Source: Erythrophleum ivorense (lineage: Eukaryota; Streptophyta; Magnoliopsida; Fabales; Fabaceae). From it: a stretch of 64,000 nucleotides of DNA. The notes under the pieces were generated by a model that had not been told where the DNA came from, made no database searches, and worked only from the letters and a program-made list of their open reading frames with translations. The position numbers and the translations under genes are program-made. This document shows, piece by piece, positions 10,901 to 24,065 of this stretch. The DNA lies in NCBI GenBank assembly GCA_026724425.1, contig JAIUCV010000019.1, positions 10,076,325 through 10,140,324 on the forward strand. Reading direction: 5' to 3'. Every line of letters starts with the position of its first letter. The stretch's first letter is position 1.

Positions 10901-12371
10901 TCATGGAAATAAGTTCTATCATCACTCACTCACTATGGGGGCTCACTTTATCTTACGGTTGCATAATGGTGTCGTATAAGACCTAATGAAGCAAGTGCTA
11001 GAATTCAAGGTCTTGGCTCCATTTTCTCCTTCCATCTAGGTCTCTTGATCCCATTTGAGCCTCTTGGAGACATCAAAATTTCATTCTCAAGAGCCTAAAC
11101 CTAAGTTGCTTCTTTAAGCTTTATTATGGAGCATACACTTCCATCATACAAACCAAGGTTCCTAAAATTTTTCTAAGCCTTTCTTTGATGTTCTCTCATC
11201 ACGTTTAGTCTCTTTCTACCCTTAGAAGAATTTAAAACTCTCCCTAGGTGCTCCTTCTTGGTTTGGCTGAGATATGTAGCTTTGTTCTCTTGAAGGAAAT
11301 GGCACATGTGAGGCTTTCTAGGAATTTCAAGAATTCATATATACTCTTAGTGTTGGAGATTATGCCCTAGGCCAATCATTGTATTGCGATCATTGTTTTT
11401 ATTATGAAATAAGAGTTTTCTTTTTATTACATTATTATATTATTTTCATGTTTATATATAATAATATCTATGGATAAATCATTTTTTTGAATTATCCAAA
11501 ATATCCATAATCAATCATCCTTGTGGGAACAACGATGAATTAAGATTATTATGATTTTGATTAATTAAGTGTTAATCATGTATGATTATATGAATCAAAA
11601 TCATAGGCGTGTGTTAGAGAACAGGACGCTAGATAGACCCATCATAAGATAAGCTACATGGATTAGGTCATAAGTTTATCTCATATATAACCATGTCATT
11701 GATCCCTTGGACCTGAGATCACCATAGATTCCTACATGAAGGACACTGTACTTTGGTATAGTCTAATGTCACCATTGACCGGGTGATTATAAAGATTATG
11801 ATCAGATATAATGGAATCCATGCAGAGAAAGATGAGTGGTCAAGATGGAATTTGTCCCTCTAATTAATAGAGAGATATCTTTGGGCCCCTCGATGAGTGT
11901 GACTGAGAAATGCATGGCCATACTTAGATAGAAAAGGTTCTATCTTATATTAGTCTGCTCGAAGATCGAGAAAGTTATGATCGAGCAAGTTGAGGATGAC
12001 ATTTCCATGCCTCATACTCGATCTAGATATCGTGTGACAAAAGGGATATGATAGGATTATAAGATAGGTTGCATCGGATCACCGATTCCATATGATTTGG
12101 GTAGTCACAATGTCTTGCTAGAGGTCGCTTGTGATTTGTGGGTCAAATAGTGCAATTGGCCTACTGCCAACATCATATAGACCTACAGAGTCGTACACAA
12201 GAACGGACCAACTTGGGCTAAAATGTCCACATTCATTGAATCAGAAATGTGTCTAGATTCAATGAATATCGATGATAGAGGAATTATTTATATATATATA
12301 AATAATTAAATGTGAAATATTATATATATGTATATTATATTTGATATTATATATATATGTATATATATATG

Positions 12372-12690
12372 AATTAATTTAAATTTGATTCTATTAGATA
12401 GATTTAAATTTAAACTAATCAGATAATTTAAATTTAATTCTATTAGATAGATTTAAATTTAAACTAATCAGATAATTTAAATTTGATTCTATCAGATAGA
12501 TTTAAATTTAAACTAATCAGATAATTTAAATTTGATTATACTAGATAGATTTAAATTTAAACTAATTAGATCATTTAAATTTAATTCTATCAGATAGATT
12601 TAAATTTAAACTAATCAGATAATTTAAATTAAGCTCTAGATATTGTTAGTTTAAATTTAAACTACAAGATAGATTTAAATTTAAACTAAT
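12372..12690 (+). repeat. 49-bp minisatellite, about six units, in the copia LTR
   Basis: The word ACTAAT recurs at 12414, 12463, 12512, 12561 and 12610, an exact 49-bp period, then degenerates to 12690. Each unit carries ATTTAAAT palindromes around AGATAGATTTAAATTTAAAC, so single strands could fold. It lies just upstream of the TATA box, in U3. Confidence 0.85.
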
Positions 12691-12740
12691 AGATATATTT
12701 AATTAATTTTGATTAATTAAATATATCTAAAACTCTAGTC

Positions 12741-12747
12741 TATAAAT
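12741..12747 (+). promoter_or_regulatory. TATA box of the copia LTR
   Basis: TATAAATAGGGG, a strong plant TATA context, about 430 bp before the LTR end. It sets the + orientation of this solo LTR. Confidence 0.7.
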
Positions 12748-12786
12748 AGGGGTTTCCATATTAGAAAAGAATAGCTAGAGTTGCCT

Positions 12787-12940
12787 CCAAAATCCTTAGA
12801 GAGAGGGACATCGTACGGAATTGTATGAAATGTCGTACGGACTGTATGGAATTATACGAACACTCCAAAAAACCTTAGAAAGAGGGATATCGTACAGAAT
12901 TGTACGAATAGCGTACGGACTGTACGAAAATTGTACAGAC
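12787..12940 (+). repeat. duplicated leader segment with CGTACGG words
   Basis: Two imperfect copies of about 76 bp, starting TCCAAAATCCTTAG (12787) and TCCAAAAAACCTTAG (12863). Each contains an AGAGGGA..ATCGTAC word and CGTACGGACTGTA. They lie downstream of the TATA box, probably in R/U5. Confidence 0.6.
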
Positions 12941-14580
12941 AGGCTACTAACACACCGTTTGAGTTGTTGAACCCCGTTCATGTGGATACTAGTAGAGGGA
13001 GCTGATTTACGGTCAATTCTTGTGATCTAAACAAAAATAAACAATAAACTCAATCGACAAAAAAAGTAATTCTCTGAACCTATTCGGTTTAAGCAATTTT
13101 GACGAATTCTTGGTGGGAATTGGAATAAAAATTTTAAACATTTCCGCTGTATGCCTCCCATAATTCCCAACACTTAGACAATTAGAAATACCACTAGAAA
13201 GCTTTATACATACCATGGTGCAAAGAAAACCCTAGATTTTGGAAACTAGAAAACTAATGGTTCTTTTTGGAATTTCTTTACATCTACTTGTCCCTCACCC
13301 TTAAAAACCTAGGTTTTATGCTTAGTTTGGGTCAAATTTTGCTCCCTCTTCCTAGTTCTATATGAGGCTGAAAATGAGCTATGGAGGAACAAGAAGGAAG
13401 AAGCAAGGAAAGCCACGAAAATACCTTGATTCTTTAGCCTTTTCAAGATCTTTTTCCTTTATTTTCACTCCTCCTTGAAATTTTGAACCTCCCCCTCTGA
13501 ATAGGGCTCAAAACAGATCCAAAACATGCATCAAAACCATGGAAAGAAAGAGGAGAAGAAGGAGAGCAAGTTCAAGGAAGGAAGGAGCAAGAAAATCCTT
13601 GATTTTCCTTACCTTTTCTTAGGTTTTTCTCCTCCTTTTGAGCTCCTCCTTATGTGCCACTTTTTGCAGAGTTTCTCCTTGGTTTTGGATAGAATTTAGG
13701 TTGATCAAATGTGAGGGATAAGTGAGGTGCCATATATATATAGCTAGGGATTCTAAAGGGACATTTTAAAATGTCAATTTTGTCATTCATTCTTAGCTTT
13801 TTTATTCAAGACCCATTTCAACTCCTTTTTGAAAATCTTCTTTTTCATCATAAATTTTATGTATTTTAACCTATAAATAGCTTTTGGAATCACTCAAATT
13901 AGGTCTAAAATCTTCCTAAATGAAAAGGGTTAAAGTTAAGGGTCACCAATGTTCAAAAACGTAAACTGGAAGAGTTTTAACTGTTCTCGAGGTTCCTATA
14001 GTTTTCAGGGCCTCTGAGAACCTCGAGAAACTCAATTTTTTTATTTAAAGATCCCTCTTTTGAGTTTTTTAGAAGTTACTTAAAATTACAAAAATGCCAT
14101 TACATTTCATTAGAAATTTCTTTAGCCAATCCGGCCCCAGTTTCTGGGCATCTTAAGTCATGATTCCCCAGTTTCTAATATTTAAAACTTTATGAAAATT
14201 TTATTTGGCCTTAACTAATTCATTTTAGGGGACTTTCTTTTATATCTGGCCTATTTCCATCATTTTTATGAAAATCGGGCATTACATGTGGCCGAGAGAA
14301 GGGAAGAGTAATCCAAGAAAAAAGTGTTGAGTTCTTACTTCAAGGTAACTCTCTAATCTTTCTCACATGCATAGCTTGGTTATTTTCTTGTCATTGAGTG
14401 CTTGTGTGTATGTTTGAGACATGAAAAATGTTTCTAGCCTATGCTTACACATTATAGTACCATTATGTTTCTTGAAATGTGTTCATAATGGCTGTATGGC
14501 TTGCTTAAGATTGGTGATGCCAAAAGTCCCTTAACATGGGGTGAGGATAAGCCAAAAGTCCCTAAGAATGGGTGAGATAG

Positions 14581-17500
14581 TGTAACACCATAGATTTCTA
14601 GCTTTGCCTCATGCTAATTTTAAGTCTCTCGCCAAGCATTACATAAGGAAGCAAGAAAAATGACATTAAAATATTGAGTTTTCTTGCATTGTGCTATGCA
14701 TAAATTTTTCTTTCGGAGTCCTATGGGCCATATAAACTCATGTATCATATTCTCATATTTAGTTACATAGATATAAATCAAATCCATCACCAAAAGTGGC
14801 CTAAAACTCGTGCAACTGCAAAAAACACATGAAATGTCATAGTGTAGCCTAGACTAGAATTGCATATTTTCTGTTATAAATTTTAAAAAATCATAACTAA
14901 TTTTAGAAATATCAAAATGATATATTCTTTATCATTCTAGAAAGTTACAGATGTCTACTTTATGATACAAATAATTCCAAGTCATGGAACATCAAGCAAA
15001 AGATGTTTGACATTTGAAAAGCACCCAAGGTCTCAACTGCCTGGGCTACTATCACAACTTACTATCATAAACTTTAAAAATTCATAACTAATTTCACAAA
15101 AATCCAAATCATGAAAATTTGGTTAATTAGAGAAGCTACAGATGTTAAATATAAGGAAAAAATATCTCTAGACCATAGTAAGACCATCTAGGAACTGAAT
15201 TATGATGGAACAATAATGGAGGTCTAGTGGTGCTACTGGTACTGATAGTAAATTTAAAAAATTCATAACTCTTTGCTCAGACCTCCAAATGAGGTGATCT
15301 TAATGGCCACAGAAAGCTTATAATCTCTAGTTTATGTTGTAAAATTTCACAAGCATTGGATATCATTTGACCATAAGATGACACAGAACATAAAACTGAC
15401 CATATAAACAGTACATGCACCAGAATAGCAGAAAAATCTCAACTTTAAAAATTCATAATTAATTATGTAGAGCTCTAATTTTTATACACTTTAGCTTCCC
15501 AAAACGCACTCAATGAGCTCTACATTTTTGCCAAATTTCATGGGAAGATTCATCCATTTGGTCAATTTATGCCTTAAGGTTTCGGTTTGGTCATTTTTAT
15601 GGTCTCAACTATCATTAAAGTGTCCAAATTTGCTTCCTAAGCTTGTGTGGCCACTTGAGCACGTGGGATTGTACCAAAATGACATTTTAAACTTGCCTCA
15701 AAGGTGCACAAATCCAGAATTTGGAAACTCATACTTTCACCCCATGCTATACACCAATTTCCATAATGCTAGTCTTACCATTCTATGTCTAATTTGCATT
15801 ATAACATTCACATAACATAAATTCTCATTTGTGCATGATACATTAGCATAATTATATATGTTCATGGCGTTATAGGTCATATACAATACTAGATTACAAC
15901 ATTTGCCACTTATATGGCTATAAAGAAGCAAAATTCATGCACTTTGATATCATACTCTCATCTTTCAAGTTGTTGGCTCCCATTACCTTGTTTTCTTGAT
16001 TCACCTAGCATGTTAGAACATTAGAGAGGAGGGAGTGAGATTCAAAGAATCCCAATAACTTATCTCCCTTTCAATCACACATAAAGTATGCAAGCCAAGT
16101 CTTACAAATGCATGCATGAACATATTGACATGTGTAATCATTCAAGAGACTTCTTTAACATTTGAACAAGTCTTACATAGCATATATAAGCTTGCCAAGT
16201 AAGTGGATTAGCCTCATCCATTCACTTGTAGATTTTAGACTTGCCTCACCCATTTTTAAGAGGTTTTTGACTCAACCTTGCTCTTGGGAGTCAACCTCAC
16301 TCTTAGGAGACTCTTTACTTTATCTCAACCAATTTCAAGGGTTCTTGGCTCATCCTTACCATGGCTAGAGGGTTATTGGCTTCTCCATATTCGAGCAAAC
16401 CCAAGCACACATATTAGACATTATTTGAAAATATAATGTAACATCATGGCACCATGGAATAAAAACTCATGTTAAAATACTTTTCATAGCTTAAAACACA
16501 CATACACACATTTAAAGACAATGTAAGCATACATTCAAGCATGAGAGAAGGTGGAGGAGCTACCTTGGTTGCAATCACATACTTTTCTTCTTGAATTTGC
16601 TCTCCCTTCCTTGACCTCACACACACAAAGATGTGGGATTGGTTTCTCTTAGCCTAAACACAATTTATGGAAGCCAATTAGGTTCATGGAGTTAATTCTA
16701 AGGTCACACATCTTTCTTAAATACTAACTTGGTCTATTAACCCCTTTATGGTTTCAAGAATGCACCTAATGAAGCAACACCCATCAAATGAGTTCTAGGC
16801 TCTATTCTTTCCTTTCATATATAATTCTTGACTCCTTTTAAGCCTTTTAGAGTCATCACACAATTAAAACAAAGAGCCTAACTATATATTGCTTCTTTAG
16901 GTCATATTATGCAACCTAAGACACCAATTCATTCTCTAGGCCTCTTAAATTTTTTCCAAGGTTTCTCCTCATTTTCATTCATCATATATGACTCAAAAAT
17001 GGGTTTAAGAAAATTTAAAACTCTCCCTAGGTGTCCCATCCCCTTTAGGCCGAGACTATGTAACATTTGGCCTCCATGGATGTTTGCTTTGTTTTCTTGA
17101 TGGAGGATGCATATGGGAAGACTTCTAGGGATCTTAGGAACTCATTTAAACATCTATTTAGACCTAGGAATAATTACATCAAATCAAATTTTCAAAGGAA
17201 CCCATGAAACCTTAGGTTTTCCACCTTGAAAATCAATGACCTTTTCTTGAATTTCTTTGCTTATTCTTACTCTCCTCCCTTAAATTCATAGAATTTACCC
17301 TTGGTTTTGCCCAAAATTCAAGCCCTCTTGTAGCTACATATATGGGGAAAAATAGAGAGAAGAAGGGGGAAGGAATAGCTACCATAAGATGAAAATTTTA
17401 CCTTGTTTCCATAGCTTTTCTTGCTTGTTTCTCATTTTCCTTGGCTTCCTCTCTTCAAATCCGAATTTTCCCCTCTTGGTCTGACCTTAAAATAGCACTA

Positions 17501-18296
17501 AAAACCTTAATAAAACCATGGAAAGAAAGAGGAGAAAAAGTTTGATGAAGGAAAGTGCTTGAAAAATTAAGATTTTCATACATTTCTTGCCTTGCTTTTC
17601 CCCTTCTTTTTGCCTCCGCTTGTGCACCTCATTCTTAGGGTTTCTCTCTGGTTTAGGGCAGAAACAAGTGTGACTAAATGAAGTGAGGAGGTGGGGTGCC
17701 TCATATATATAAGGAGGTTTAAGGAAGCCTTTTAAAAAATTCTCAATTTACCCTTCATTCTTGGCATTTTTGTTTCTAACTCGTTTGAGCTCCTTTTTTA
17801 GAACTGTTTTTTCTATTATGAAATTTAGATTCCCAATTTAGTAAAAATACCTTTGGAATCACTCAAATCGGAGCTAAAATCTTCCTGAATGAGTTTGTCA
17901 AAGTTCAGGCTCACTATTATTGGAAAATGTCCACTGGAGGGGCTTTAGCTGTCCCGGGGCTTCCTGTGGTATTCAGGGCCTCTGAAAACCCTGGAGAACT
18001 CAAAACTTTCATTTAAAAAGCCCTCCTGTTAGAATTCCAAAATTTACTCAAAATGATAAAAATGCCCTTACATTTCGTCAACTTTTCATCACAATTCGTT
18101 TCTTTATTCTAGCTCCTTTTTTCTTTTCATCTAAACCTAGGATTCTCATTTTTAGGAGTCTAGAATGCTTCTCAAATTTTTTGGGACCTTAACTATGTCA
18201 TTTTAGGGGACTTCTTTTTGTATTTAGTGAATTTTATTTGTTTATGGAGAAACCGTACATTACGTTTCTCTCGTTTTCAGAGAACTAGATATTATA
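14581..18296 (-). mobile_element. reverse solo Tekay-like LTR, 3,716 bp, TSD GA(T/C)AG
   Basis: Begins TGTAACACCATAG and ends GATATTATA, where the expected CA is TA. The flanks are GATAG (14576-14580) and GACAG (18297-18301), one transition apart. The insertion falls inside the 31-bp array of LTR C, whose units resume after 18301. Two terminal units are seen near 18241-18296 (GGAGAAACCGTACATTACGTTTC). TATA (reverse) is at 17703-17712 and its own 31-bp array at about 16195-16390. No coding sequence is present. Confidence 0.88.
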
Positions 18297-20519
18297 GACA
18301 GAGCCAAAAGTCTCAAGAAGAGTGAGATTAAATCAAAACTCCCTTGAAAATAGTTGAGGCAAATCCAAAAGCCTTAAGAAAAGTAGGTGAGGCTAAACCA
18401 ATACCCTTGAGAGTCTATGTATGTTATGTATAAGTTTATTGAACATGAAAAATGTTATGTATTTGTTCACTAGTAGCTTGAAAGTCGTGCATGCATTCTT
18501 TGACATGTTTTAACATCCATTATATATGTTTGAAAGGGTTAAGAGTTATTAAGATTCTTTAAATCCCACTCTTCTCCCACATATGCCTAACTATGTCTAG
18601 GTAAACCAATAGGACCAAGAAATGGTGACCAATAACTATAAGAGGCAAGACTTTGATGTCAAAATATGTTTGTATTTGCATTTTGATGTCAAAATATGTA
18701 ACCATGAGTTATAGATATGATGCAGACCTTTGATCAAGTTTAAATGTATGTATATATGATGTATGTATCAATGTGGAAGCCAAATGTATGAAAATGTAAG
18801 AATTTGCCACCCTTGTGCTAGTATGTGTTTACGTATAAATGTAAGTAGCATGATGAGTTTGAGCTCCATGATAATTTAGATCATTTGGCATACTTTTATA
18901 TGTTGTAATTATGTTTTTAGACTTGCTCACGTGATTATGGAAAGTTAAGAAGAGTATTTAGTGCCTTAAAATCCCATTTTGGACTTCAAATTTGACCAAA
19001 TGGAGAGCTAAACCAAAGTCTGACCAAATGAGTGAGTTTTTCCATGAAATCTAGCTAGAAAGTAAGTCTCATCTAAAGATTTTCACAAAATCAAAAGCAC
19101 TCAATTTGGAGCTCTAGAGAATTTATTATAATTTTCCAAAGTTGGCCAAATTATGTAAAAATGGTATGGTTACTGTTCATTTGGTCAGTTTACTTCTCTA
19201 TATCACACGTGGGTCAAATGAAGTCCAATGCCCATAAAATGTTACACGCATAAACTAGACATCGTAAGCTTTCCATAGTCACTAAGATCACCTCATTTGC
19301 AGCTTTGTGGAGGGAGAAATGAATCTTTGAAGTTACATGATAATACCAATAATGCAACCTAACCTTTGATATTGTTCCATCACTTTCCATAGGCTAAAGG
19401 CCATGCCATTGATCTGGAATTATTTTTAGTCTTTACAGACACCCAAAAATTTCTAGAATGGTATGGTTTGCTAGATTTTGATTTTTCAAGAATTAGTTAT
19501 GAATTTGTGAAATTTATACTAGGAACTTGTGATAGCAAACCTGAGCAACTAGATCTTGGTGCTATTCTATTGTCATTTGTGATCTAGTTGATGTTTTAAT
19601 GGTCTAGAATAATTTTTAACCTATGGTTAACATTCAAGGATTTTTAGAAAGCTATCATTTGCTTAATTTTAATTTTTTTAGAATTAACTATGATTTTCCA
19701 AAGTTGATGTCAAAAATTTACCCCTATAACTTGAGAGAAATTCTAGTTTTTGGTGAAGTATGGTTCCAAATCCGAAACTCTTGGGATGTTTTGTGATGTA
19801 TATGACTTGTATGGATATGTTATGGATAGAAAATGATATGGATGAGTTCACATGATCCATGAAATATGAAATGAAATTTTTGGACCTTACGTAACGCAAT
19901 TTAATACTGTTATTTATGCATTATTTTCATGTAAGTGATGGAAGCTTGGCCTTGTAATGGAATAAGTATGCTAAATGGTTAAGGTATTACAAAAGACAAT
20001 TGAAAAGGCCTGTGATGGCTAAAGACAATTAAATATGTCTATGAGGGTTGAAGAGAAAATAATTTAAGAATTAATAAACATCTTTAGAATGAAGTCTCTG
20101 ATATGTTGTTAATACGAACACAATTTACAAGTATCGTGTATTGAATAAATAAAAAGAGAGGAAATACTTTATTAAGTAGGAGTTTTTGGATTGGTAGACC
20201 TGGGCTTATCTGAGAACTGAATAAATCAAGATAGGATAATGTGAGAAACACTCTAGTGAGTGGATCTTCTTAGACTGGAAGTCCAAAAGCTTATCTAAAG
20301 AACTATAGGATAAATAATATTTACAAATGAATTCAAAAAAAAAAAGTAAGGATATTCTTAGGAAACATGTGATGGAAGTATACCAATAGTAGACTTTCAT
20401 TCATGGACCTAATAATGTCATTATTAGTATAGTCAAAGTTCATTGTGAATGCAAATGTAACATTGTGTACATGTAGGTCTTTTATACTATGTCTATGTAG
20501 GAATTAGATTATAATTATA

Positions 20520-23480
20520 GCTGTTAGAAATATCATTACCTAGCTTGGTATGAAATACAATCTAGATGGTGTCAATTAAGAAAATTGACACCATAAGGTT
20601 CTTAGATCATAAAGAAGAATAGGATGCTAAGAAACTACTAAATAATGTTGTATAGTGGTTAAATATGGAAATATATTGTAGCTAAGGTAGAGATCTAGAA
20701 TCTCCTTAGAAAAGAAAAGAGCAATATTATTCATACAATAGTGCTAAGTAACATGGCTAACAATCTCATATGTGAGTAAGAGTCATAATAGATGGTTCAA
20801 GCTATGAAGATAACCTTTAAGGATAAATTTCATTATAAAAGCATAACCAAGTTGAAAAAGCTTAACTGTCAAAGAATTGAAGTTAGTCGATCATACCCTT
20901 ATTGATAGAGCAGTAAGGATAGGCTATCATAAGGAAAGACTTATAAGCTAACAACATATAAAAATGAAAATGACCCACAAAAGAAACATCATTTTAATGA
21001 TGATTGCTTGTCATATAAAGTTCGGGGATGAGCACTTAAAAGCTACTAGACCCTTGGAAATGCTTATATGACTGAGACTATTATGACCTCAAAGTCCAAG
21101 TATGCAAGAGAATAACACTTTCATATTAAGAGAGAATTTGACTAATATTTTAACAAGGCTAACAAAGAATTAAGAAAAAAGTAAACATGGTAAAAAGAAG
21201 CTTGACATAGTAAAAGTCAAGTATCATATCTACCTAAGAGTGGGTCACTTTGTTCATAATTGTGCTAAACAAAAATGAGTTAAAGGCTATAAACCACATA
21301 ACTAAGAATTGTGAATCTTTTATAAAATAACATTGGTTGTTTTTTAAAAGCAAATAATTTTATTAGGAAGGACTATAAGAGTTAAAGTAAAAGGAGGATT
21401 GAAATATGCAAGATTAGTTTTGCATAAAGGACAAGCCCCGTCCTACATCGTATTCAAATATTCTAAGAAATTTAATATTTATTATTTCCCTTCTTAATTT
21501 GAGATTTGAGTGTTGATTTTCCATGAAAACTTTGTTGACATAAGGAAAAGAAACAAAGAATAAGATTCTCATTTCCTCTAAGATGATGTTATTGTACTAG
21601 ACACAATTATAAAGCATGAGTGCTTTGCCCTAATACTCTACTTCTAATCAAGTTTTGGACATTAATGAATGACAGGCTAGGCTAAGGTCCTATAGGTGAA
21701 AAGAGAATGAGTAGACTAGCAAAATAGTTGATGCTAGAGTTCATTTTTATTTTAGAAATGCTACTATAAGAAAGATGCCTAGCAAGTAAAGCAAAGTAGA
21801 AAATTTTCTAAAAAAGAAACTAGACTAAGAATCTATTGCAATTAATTCATTTTGACATATGTGGTTCAAAGAAGTGGGGTTGAGACCATGATTTGTAATA
21901 TGACTTAGTCCATTTAATCTCCTATAAGTTAAAAGCACTTGAGGCTTTAGACATTATAAGAACATGGACAAGAATCAAATGAACAACAAAATTGAAACTT
22001 TGACCTATGACAAAGGATGTGAATATTTGTCATATTAGTTCCAAGAAAACTATAAAAGAAAGGAATTATGATGGCTCAAGTAGGATTACCTTTTTAGGAT
22101 AAAAAGTTATAAATTAATACTTTTAAATTTAACCAAGTGTCTTTAAATAAGTTACTTCTACATCCTATGATTTTTAGACATAATAATAAGCTATTTTTTA
22201 AACATTCCAAGAATATTAGGTCAACTACTCATGTCTATGATAATTCTTATGAGTATGAGAATTAGATGCAAAGACTAAGTTATGTATATTTACAAGATAC
22301 TTAGAAAAAAATCAAAGAAGTATATCTTCATTAGTGAAAATGAAATTGGAAGTATAACTAAAAATAAATCAAGTGTCACCATATTTAGGGAATGAATTAC
22401 TAAGTACAGAAGAGATTAATAAGTATACATCTCTGCGAGACATAAGATCAAGTCAATGAGAACAAGTAGTTATACCTTGATCTGTTGATTCGAGTAGGAG
22501 TTTAGTGCAAGATGAGAAGGTTGCACAAACAACTCCACTATTTTAGAGTAACCATGAAAGAATGCTTGAACATTTTTTTGAGATTGAAAGGGCAACATAT
22601 AGAGATACTCTACTAAACACTAAAGAGCCTAATACAATCTAAGAGACCCAAATGTACCCTACTAAAGGAGATTAGATGAGAGTAATGGGTGAACAAATAA
22701 ATCTAATAAAGACAAACTATATTGAGGACATTGGTCAACCATCCATCTAATTGGAAGGCAATTAAAAACAAATGGTTCTTAAGGTAAATAGAAGGATAGA
22801 TGGATTAATTAACAGATAAAAGACATGTTTAGTCACTAAGGGCTACATACAATAGAAAGGTATAAATTATGTGAAAATATCTTCTTATTGGTTGTATGAT
22901 AAGATTAATCCTAGCTATAGTTACAAGCTTAGATTTGTAACCACATTAAATGGATATAAAAGCCTATATTCTCAAATGGAGAACTAGATGAAGAGAGTAC
23001 ATGGAGCAACCATTACATTTTACATAATAAAAGAAAAAGGAAATGTAACAAAAAATGTTTAAACACTTTAGAGACCCATTTAGGGACCAAGACAATCATC
23101 TAGATAGTGGATATTTGAAATTTCATCAAGTTAAGACCTTGAATGAACTTCAAATAATTAATGCAAACCACTATATTTGCATTAAATAGTTTAAGAGAAG
23201 TTAGTAATATTATTCTTTATATGGATAATATACCATTAGCTAAGAATAAACAATATTCTTTAATGGTCATTAAAGAATGATTATCCTTAAATTTTTAAGA
23301 TAAAGATATAGATAAAATAGAATATATCCTTGGAATTAAGGTTTAAGGAAATTACTTGGAAGAATTGATTGCTCTTTATATGAGAATCATAATTAAAAAG
23401 TTTTTAAGCAGTTCAGTAAGACTATAAACCCATCAATACTCTTGTAGTAAAAGGCAAAAGTTTAAGTTGTGAGATATATC
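20520..23480 (+). pseudogene. highly decayed Ty1/copia gag-pol
   Basis: Recognised only from ordered fragments in changing frames. A gag zinc knuckle has lost its first two cysteines: YHIYLRVGHFVHNC at 21222-21263. A GAG-pre-integrase block lies at about 21668-21720, recalling RLGHVGEKRMSRLAK. Early integrase wording follows at about 21795-21870. RT begins with WKAIKNKW near 22752-22775 and continues one frame over with RRIDGLINR and VTKGYIQ to about 22875. The catalytic YVDD equivalent reads LYMDN near 23216-23230. A final RT block with KIEYILGIK is at 23310-23340. Domain order gag-PR-INT-RT is copia. Stops occur every few dozen codons, so it is much older than the copia element at 24922. 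No LTRs could be delimited. Confidence 0.7.
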
Positions 23481-23704
23481 CTCAAATTGACTCTACATTG
23501 AAATTTTTATGATAAAATTTAACAAAACTCTTCAATTCAATGCATAAAAGACCAAATTTGATAATATTTAACAAATATTTTCTTTTCCTATCTAGTGCAA
23601 AATGTATCATTAAGAGAGAATTTGTCCACTTTTTCATTGCTACATATTATACAGAAAGTAAAATCTAATATTGATATCTTAGATAAAATATTTATAAATT
23701 TAAT

Positions 23705-24065
23705 CCCACACAAAATTACCTTCTCAATTTGGTCTCTCACAAATAAGGTATTTCTCAATTTGGTCCCTCATTGAATTGCTTTTTCAATCTTATCCCTTAC
23801 CTATGGATATTTCTTAATTTAATCATTCATAGATAAAAATGTTATCAATAATAGTCCCGTACATATAAATATTTCTCAATTCAATTAAAGGACATTATTG
23901 ATAATGATTTTATTTCTGAGAAACCAAATTAAAGAAATATCTATTTATGAGGGATCAAAATGAAAAGCGTCTTATCTATAAAAGATCAATTTGAGAAGAC
24001 AATTCTATATAGGACTAAATTAACAAATACACTATCTGTAAGGAACCAATGAGGTTTTGCTCTAT
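23705..24065. mobile_element. fold-back (MITE-like) element, imperfect palindrome of about 360 bp
   Basis: The left arm (23705-23862) repeats the theme TCTCAATTTGGTCCCTCA. The right arm (23890-24065) is its imperfect reverse complement: GGACATTATTGATAATGATT pairs with AATGTTATCAATAATAGTCC across a loop of about 28 bp. Pairing weakens but continues to the arm ends. There is no ORF. The class (MITE or fold-back) is inferred from structure alone; ends and TSD are uncertain. Confidence 0.6.

Larger units (their letters stand above)
11351..13172 (+). mobile_element. Angela/BARE-like Ty1/copia solo LTR, 1,822 bp
   Basis: Begins TGTTGGAGATTATGCCC and ends CCCATAATTCCCAACA, with perfect inverted ends (TGTTGG/CCAACA). 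It is flanked by CTTAG on both sides (11346-11350 and 13173-13177). Length, the TGTTGG..ATGCCC start and the CCCAACA end fit LTRs of the Angela/BARE copia lineage as I know them. The LTR contains an AT-rich block (about 12286-12371), a 49-bp minisatellite (12372-12690), a TATA box (12741-12747) and a duplicated leader segment (12787-12940). No primer site or coding region is present, so it is a solo LTR. It is the youngest layer of this stack, because nothing interrupts it. Confidence 0.85.
9030..14286 (-). mobile_element. reverse solo Tekay-like LTR, with perfect 5-bp TSD
   Basis: Reads TGTAACACC at 9030 and ends GGGCATTACA at 14286. It is flanked by TGTGG on both sides (9025-9029 and 14287-14291). 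The uninterrupted equivalent, GTGTGGCCGA, is visible at about 27771-27780. Removing the nested copia LTR (11351-13172) and one TSD leaves 3,430 bp of pure LTR with no internal retroelement sequence, so it is a solo LTR. The TATA box (reverse) is at 13731-13743 and the 31-bp array at about 10455-10605. It has a single terminal unit. Confidence 0.9.
1130..19991 (+). mobile_element. old forward Tekay-like LTR ('LTR C'), split by three insertions
   Basis: Inferred from pieces that rejoin in order: 1130-1172 (probable start, TGTGACCTG), 7410-9029, 14292-14580 and 18302-19991 (end GGTATTACA). Together they give about 3.6 kb, matching the intact forward solo LTR at 26126-29592 along its length. The TATA box (7924-7933) lies where other copies have theirs. 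The 31-bp internal array is cut in two by the insertion at 14581 (14515-14580, resuming at 18302). No internal retroelement sequence follows 19991, so it is probably a solo LTR. Its own TSD is not clear: 1125-1129 is ATTAA and 19992-19996 is AAAGA. Assignment of the first 43 bases is the weakest step. Confidence 0.65.

Noticed and set aside
19992..19996. AAAGA as the right TSD of the element at 1173
   Set aside because: The LTR ending at 19991 belongs to a different subfamily from the LTR at 1173, whose partner tail ends at 7409; a 5-bp match by chance is plausible. Kept as an open alternative in the findings.
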